Notes under the pieces: model-generated
Told to the model about the DNA's origin: nothing
What the model saw: the letters and a program-made list of their open reading frames with translations, nothing else
Databases searched by the model: none
Translations under genes and position numbers: made by a program
Part shown: piece after piece, positions 13,999 through 15,639 of the stretch
Position numbering within the stretch: the first letter of the stretch is position 1
How the letters are laid out: every line of letters starts with the position of its first letter
NCBI GenBank assembly: GCA_019415435.1
Contig: DXZE01000043.1
Location: forward strand, 1-15,639
Length of the DNA: 15,639 nucleotides
DNA from: Erysipelotrichaceae bacterium
GTDB lineage: Bacteria; Bacillota_I; Bacilli_A; Erysipelotrichales; Erysipelotrichaceae
Reading direction: 5' to 3'

Positions 13999-15639
13999 AA
14001 CTTCTCACTCCTTATCTTTTTCATCTTCCTGCTCATCTGAGCCTTATATTCCGGAGTCCATCTTTCCTTCATGAGCTGCCGCATGTGTTCTCTGGATTCC
14101 TCACTGCGAGGTGTGAAGGTCTTTTCCGGAGGAACGTATTGCGTAGTTTCGACCCGTCCGTCTTTAAAGTGGATTTCCAGAAGATCTTTATCTTTCACAT
14201 AGATCACCTGGATCTGCTTTTTGAAAAGATCCGCATCATATTCAGGAATTCCCATAACCTCGGCGATCTGCTTTTTCAGGGCATCTTCTCGTAATCCTAT
14301 CGTTATGCAGTCCTTGCCGTGCTCCGAGCAACGCCAGTAATGCATTTTCGGCTTGTTCGGATTGGAAGCAGGCTGCGTGCAGCGACGGAAATTACAGCCG
14401 CATGCAGCGCATTTGATTTTGCCTGAAAGCTCTGTCGTTCCCTTTGCCTGCGGATACTCACGACGCTTTTTTGAAGTCAATGCCCGGTATTCAGCTGTCC
14501 AGCAGTCCTGATGGCCGGTATTCGGAGCAGGACGAGTGATCTCCGTTCCATCTTTTAAGAAGAATTGGAGCGTGTATTTCTCCGGCACTTCGATGTGGTC
14601 GACCATCTCAAGGAATACATTCTCATCAAATTCGGGAATACCGAGCACTTCACAGCAGGCTTTTTCCAGAGCCTTTTCGCTGATAGTACCGCCGACCGGG
14701 CACTTCTTATCGGGTTTCTGTTTTTTCTTCTTGCTGCCGCAATTCCAGTATTCCTGAGGGTGACCGTTCTTGTTGCGATGGTTGTGCATGTAGCTGAATC
14801 CACAGTATGGGCATTTTATTTTTCCAGTGAAGCAGCAGGTGTTCAAGCTCTTGTTCGCCAGAGCTCCGAGTTCCCGTCGCCGTTCCATCTCGTCCTGCAC
14901 ATATTTCCATGTGTCGTAGTCGATGATGGATTCATGCGTGTTTTCAATGTAATACTGTGGAAGCTGTCCTTTGTTTTTTCGGCGTTTTTTCGTGATTGGA
15001 TCCTCTACGAATTCCTTCTGCAGAAGAGTGTTACCTGTATAGGTAATATTGTTAAGGATGTGCTTTAGCTGGGAGTCTCGCATGACGTTTCCGTTCACGG
15101 AACGAATACCTTCCGCTTCAAGCTCGCGTTCTGTTTCAAGTCGGGACTTTCCGTCAAGAAAATTCTGAAAAATGCGTTTGACTACTGCGGCTTCTTCCGG
15201 GACAATCTCCAGATGATTTCCCACCCATTTATATCCGAGAATGGGCGGCTTTGCAGTCGGGATGCCTTGTTCCATCCGCTTTTTCACGCTCCACTTTTCA
15301 TTCTCAGATATGGAACGCGACTCTTCCTGCGCGAAGGAAGCGAGCAGCGTGAGCATCAGTTCTCCGTCATCACTGAGTGATCGGATGTTTTCTTTTTCGA
15401 ACCGGACCTCGACGCCGATGTCTTTCAAGTGCCGGACTGTTTCCAGAAGATCGACAGTGTTTCTGGCAAACCGGCTGATGCTCTTGGTAAGAACAATGTC
15501 GATCTTTCCGGCATTGCAGTCAGCGATCAGACGCATGAACTCCGGACGTTTTTCGGCTTTCGTTCCGCTGATGCCTTCGTCAGCGTAGATCCCGGCAAAA
15601 TCCCATTCGGGATTGGACTGGATCAGTTCGCTGTAACGG
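13977..15639 (-). CDS. Large serine recombinase, partial, with duplicated zinc-ribbon module
   Basis: The gene runs off the right edge. The frame is open from 15638, and the visible protein begins inside the resolvase domain (RYSELIQSNPEW, DEGISGT), so its catalytic Ser is outside the window. The SRFARN motif and a QEESRSISEN helix follow, then the recombinase domain. The C-terminal half is unusual: two consecutive copies of a module of about 134 residues. Each copy has a GKIKC-x-x-C zinc ribbon (14802-14813 and 14400-14411), a VLGIPEFD or VMGIPEYD segment, an FKDG-like hairpin and a helical end. The tail after 14100 is rich in basic residues (SEESREHMRQLMKERW) and resembles modular DNA-binding helices. 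It overlaps the downstream recombinase by 22 bases. It probably works with it, either as a pair or in a longer recombinase series. Confidence 0.9.
   Translation of the reverse strand, partial: RYSELIQSNPEWDFAGIYADEGISGTKAEKRPEFMRLIADCNAGKIDIVLTKSISRFARNTVDLLETVRHLKDIGVEVRFEKENIRSLSDDGELMLTLLASFAQEESRSISENEKWSVKKRMEQGIPTAKPPILGYKWVGNHLEIVPEEAAVVKRIFQNFLDGKSRLETERELEAEGIRSVNGNVMRDSQLKHILNNITYTGNTLLQKEFVEDPITKKRRKNKGQLPQYYIENTHESIIDYDTWKYVQDEMERRRELGALANKSLNTCCFTGKIKCPYCGFSYMHNHRNKNGHPQEYWNCGSKKKKQKPDKKCPVGGTISEKALEKACCEVLGIPEFDENVFLEMVDHIEVPEKYTLQFFLKDGTEITRPAPNTGHQDCWTAEYRALTSKKRREYPQAKGTTELSGKIKCAACGCNFRRCTQPASNPNKPKMHYWRCSEHGKDCITIGLREDALKKQIAEVMGIPEYDADLFKKQIQVIYVKDKDLLEIHFKDGRVETTQYVPPEKTFTPRSEESREHMRQLMKERWTPEYKAQMSRKMKKIRSEKFWNSNGK

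Noticed and set aside
14536..15588. Plus-strand and off-frame minus-strand ORFs across the partial serine recombinase
   Set aside because: They overlap a well-supported recombinase reading frame and show composition typical of shadow frames.
1..15639. CRISPR array, tRNA or rRNA genes
   Set aside because: No regularly spaced repeat-spacer pattern and no cloverleaf or rRNA-like conserved sequence was seen on either strand.

Overview
The window looks like a chromosomal segment of a low-GC gut Bacillota, possibly an Erysipelotrichia or Clostridia relative. The host-type genes on the left are AT-rich, with AGGAGG-like ribosome sites and simple sigma-A-like promoters, and a bile salt hydrolase points to an intestinal habitat. 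I cannot name a genus from the sequence.

Left part (about 1-5140), ordinary chromosome. A membrane diguanylate cyclase with a GGDEF motif and an inhibitory I-site is followed by a membrane EAL phosphodiesterase. Together they form a synthesis/breakdown pair for cyclic di-GMP. Convergent to them on the minus strand lie tcdA (tRNA ct6A dehydratase) and, downstream of it, a PF06541-type multi-pass membrane protein with a coiled-coil tail. The 141-base gap 3106-3246 between the convergent pairs shows no gene I can support.

Middle part (about 5140-9560), a stretch of gene decay. It holds a 3' remnant of an unknown minus-strand gene, the 3' end of a hexapeptide acetyltransferase with an in-frame TGA where Trp is expected, and an HI0933/YhiN-type flavoprotein split by a one-base frameshift. 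These are followed by an IS1595-type transposase remnant with two internal deletions. An apparently intact bile salt hydrolase gene comes next, inside a 1.47-kb segment bounded by a 19-bp inverted repeat with one mismatch. A 5'-truncated tyrosine-recombinase-like relic follows.

Right part (about 9418-15639), restriction-modification gene and mobile element. A small ORF overlaps the start of a type IIG-like restriction-modification gene. That gene keeps its nuclease half but is cut off just before methyltransferase motif I. At the break lie IS21-like repeated motifs, then a terminator. Beyond it is a block of three small co-oriented unknown genes, driven by a well-formed promoter embedded in an operator-like array of repeats. 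Convergent to these are two overlapping large serine recombinase genes; the upstream one runs off the right edge. They look more GC-rich than the host genes, and one carries a tandem duplication of its C-terminal zinc-ribbon module. The simplest reading is an integrated element that uses large serine recombinases, sitting in or beside the broken restriction gene, with its right end outside the window.
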